Positions 61,249 to 64,000 of a stretch of DNA of 64,000 nucleotides are shown one piece after another. The first letter of the stretch is position 1. Each line of letters starts with the position of its first letter. Made by a program: the position numbers and the translations under genes. Under the pieces are notes generated by a model that made no database searches, was not told the origin of the DNA, and worked only from the letters and a program-made list of their open reading frames with translations. Origin of the DNA: Hypomyces perniciosus (taxonomy: Eukaryota; Ascomycota; Sordariomycetes; Hypocreales; Hypocreaceae); NCBI GenBank assembly GCA_008477525.1, contig SPDT01000005.1:3286001-3350000 (forward strand), written 5' to 3'.

Positions 61249-64000
61249 TAATCCTTTAATATTATAATATAATATAGAATAGCTTTAATATTTATAATTA
61301 GGATATTTAGGCCTAGAAGTGCTTAAAGCGCTTATAAAGAATACAAGGAATATATGCATTAAGGGAATTACGCGTATAGATTATAAGGCTTATACTTTTA
61401 TATACGCGAAATAGGTTATTTCTTATAGACTGTTTAATAGATAAGCGCTAAAACTGTTCTTTAAAGTATACTGGGATTTTTAAGACTATTTTTAAGGCTA
61501 TAATAAAAATAATTAGCTTTTAATACTAAAAGAAAAATATGCTATATAGTGATATATATTAAATAAAGAATAAAATACTGTTTTTAATGTTTTTTTTAAT
61601 TTTATAAATATTATAAAAATGCAATATAATATCTTTATATACTTTTTTAGGCAAGATAATAAAAAAGCTGTAATTATAGTTAAAAGCTTATTATACTTTT
61701 ATATCTAGGCTAATATAAAGGGTATTATCTTAAAGCTTACCCCTTTTTATATATATAAGCTAAATAGCGCTTTAAGATAAGCAGGTTAAAAAGTTATAAA
61801 TAAATTAATTAAAATACTAAAAGCTGCAGGACTTTTAATTAACTTATAGCCTAAAAGTATAAAAGCTATAGTATATATTATTAATATAAGTCTGATATGC
61901 AGCCTTAATATAATATTACCTATCAATAAATTAAGGTAATAGTTCTGTAACTTTATACCTTTTTTAATAAAAGAGCCTTCTATAAACCTATAGCTAGATT
62001 AAAGCGGTCTTTATATATATAACTGCTGCGCCTATATACTTAACAAAGACTATAAAGCTGGCTAGAAAAAGAGAGAATTTAAAATTAAGCTTAAAAGGCT
62101 AATTAGATATTTTATTAGCTATACTATAAATAGTATATATTATATTTAATTACCCTGGTTAATAAAGGTAATTAGTATAAAAAATATATAGTTTAATAAA
62201 ATTAACTTTTTTAATAGTAATAAAGAGATTATAAATAAACTATTTATAGTTAAATTAAATAAACTGTTTAATAAAGTTAAAGAAAATAAACTCGAATTTA
62301 AACTCTTTTTAATATATATTCCTATAATAAAAAATACCTTTATAGGTAATATAGAAAAAAAGAATATACCTTTAAAGGTAACAGAAATATAAAGTAATAA
62401 AGATAGCCTAATAGATACTTTAAGTAAACTATTAAGGCATTTAAAAGGACCTTTTAGTCTTTAAACACTAAAAACTACCTTAAAATAATTAATCTTTACA
62501 GATAATACTAATACATTAATAGGAACTTTAAATAATACTTTTATAAACAATTTACCCCTTTTTATAAAAAGGGATATAGTAGAAAAATAGCTTTATATAT
62601 TAAAGGTATATAACCTAATACAAAAGAATAGTCTATTAAAGTTAAAAATAAATTAATATATAAAAGACTTGTTTATTTCTATAAAAGAAAATAAACTTTT
62701 AAAGAAATGCTAGTTAATAATCCTTTAAGCGGTAAAATAATAGCTAATATTTACAAGAGCTTAAAACTTTAAAGGAGATAACCTGCAAGAAAAGCTAATA
62801 AATATTTCTTAATATATAAGACTAAAATATATACTTTAAATACTGCTTTTAAAGATAATAAGCCTAGTATATACTTAATAATTACTAGGCTTTTTAATTT
62901 AATATTATATTAACTATTATTTAATCAATAAAAGCTAATAAGTAATAAATTAAAAAGTATAAAGATAGTATTTACTGTTTTTAGTATAGTAGTAAACTAT
63001 AAATCCTCCTTTTAAAAAAGTATAGCTTTTAATAAACTGGTTATTTATTAAAAAGATTTAATAAAACTGCTAAAAGACTAAAAAGAGTTTATTAAATATT
63101 TACTTAAAGATAAGTTTAAGTAAACTATATATAATAAAATTAATTCTTTATATATAAAAGGGACTTAATAAAAGATATTACATTTAAAGGCAATAATAAA
63201 GCTATTACTAGTATATTAGGTTTTTATTTATAAATTTAACTAGAATAGAAATCTAAAATACTATAAAGTTTATTTTATAATCTATAGGGATTTATAAAAG
63301 TATATTATTATAAAGAATATATATATAGTTATATTAATAGTATATTCTTTTTATATATTTATTACTTTTATAGTAAAATTTAACTTTAAATTAAAGTAGT
63401 ATAATATTAAAAATGCTTTTTTTAATACTTTAAAGGATAAGAATTTAAAATTAGTTATATATAAGCTCTTTATAATAAATTACTAAATACTTTAAAAGTA
63501 AAATATAAGTTTTATAGTAAAAAAGATATATAATAGTTTTTAAAGATTAAAATTACTTAAAACTATATAGAGTATAAGATATACTTTTCGTATAAAACCT
63601 ATTTTAAAAAAATTGCGAAATAATTTAGGCTTAATAAAAGAATATAGCTTTTTATAATTTTAATACTTATTATAAAGCTTTAAAAGAGTATATTATAAGC
63701 TTTAAAAGTAACTAGTAAAATATATTAAAAGAAAATAGGATTAATACTTTATATAGCTATTATAATAAAGCTTAATATAGCTTATAGCGCTTTAACTTTA
63801 TTATAGTTTTTAATTAACTTTAATAAAAAGTATTTTAAAGTAGTTAACTAGTTAATCTATTATTTATATATATAGTGTTTCCTAGCTTTTTAATATAAAG
63901 GGCGCAGGGAAATATAAGTCTTAACTGCTTTAAGTAATACTTTTTTCGCTAATAATATAAATATTTAAAGATTATTTTAAAAGTATTTTATTACACTTTT
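61249..64000 (+). mobile_element. Copia family-2, copy 1: continuation (integrase-RT), runs out of window
   Basis: Continues copy 1 after the nested insertion. The whole stretch is the reverse complement of copy 2 from about 59094 down to about 55530 (with the solo LTR skipped); for example 62440-62480 pairs with 57290-57310 and the window end pairs with about 55530. The reverse-transcriptase region lies near 63360-63500. All frames are closed by RIP mutations. Confidence 0.85.

Overview
The window looks like a piece of accessory or subtelomere-like chromosome from a filamentous ascomycete (Pezizomycotina). The evidence is short introns (51-56 nt) with fungal splice and branch signals, a dispersed 5S rRNA gene, fungus-restricted protein families (Pth11-type rhodopsin domain, DUF7703, AflR-like Zn2Cys6, NACHT/NLR-like), and transposons strongly mutated by C-to-T / G-to-A changes with TA enrichment, the footprint of repeat-induced point mutation (RIP). 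I cannot name the species.

Layout. (1) 1-511: the 5' end of a Tad-type LINE on the minus strand, barely mutated. (2) 512-25733: a 25-kb GC-balanced island of fungal genes, most of them broken. Intact genes are a rhodopsin-MFS fusion (7329-9779), a DUF7703 seven-helix protein (13280-14206), a SnoaL/NTF2-like protein (24794-25398) and a 5S rRNA (18615-18733). Broken genes are a Pth11-type rhodopsin protein, an APH-type kinase, an AflR-like transcription factor, a SET-domain fragment, an ankyrin fragment, an NLR-like protein and an NmrA-like protein. A MITE with TA target sites and an LTR-like repeat lie at 16.5-17.4 kb. (3) 25734-39210: a second Tad-type LINE, plus strand, heavily RIP-mutated, interrupted by a complete minus-strand Ty3/Gypsy element with two 381-bp LTRs. 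Its 5' end is the inverted counterpart of 1-511, so the gene island is bracketed by head-to-head LINE 5' ends.

(4) 39211-43300: a small non-RIP island with one clear gene, a secreted, probably GPI-anchored small protein (41839-42294). (5) 43301-51458: RIP-mutated DNA with a long ATA microsatellite, a rearranged Ty1/Copia element (family 1) carrying a 268-bp solo LTR of another family in its RNase H region, and an LTR-like start of another element. (6) 51459-64000: two copies of a second Ty1/Copia family. A full-length minus-strand copy (53604-61243) has inserted into a plus-strand copy (51459-53598 continuing at 61249-64000), leaving an ATATA target duplication and a several-kb inverted repeat. 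The inserted copy itself contains a solo LTR of Copia family 1.

Functionally, the retained genes encode membrane or secreted proteins and a small NTF2-fold protein, while the neighbouring regulator, kinase, NmrA and NLR genes are degraded. I see no complete biosynthetic cluster. The main stories are the nested-transposon record, the rhodopsin-MFS fusion, and a GC-rich antisense reading frame with an AT-hook inside a Copia element.
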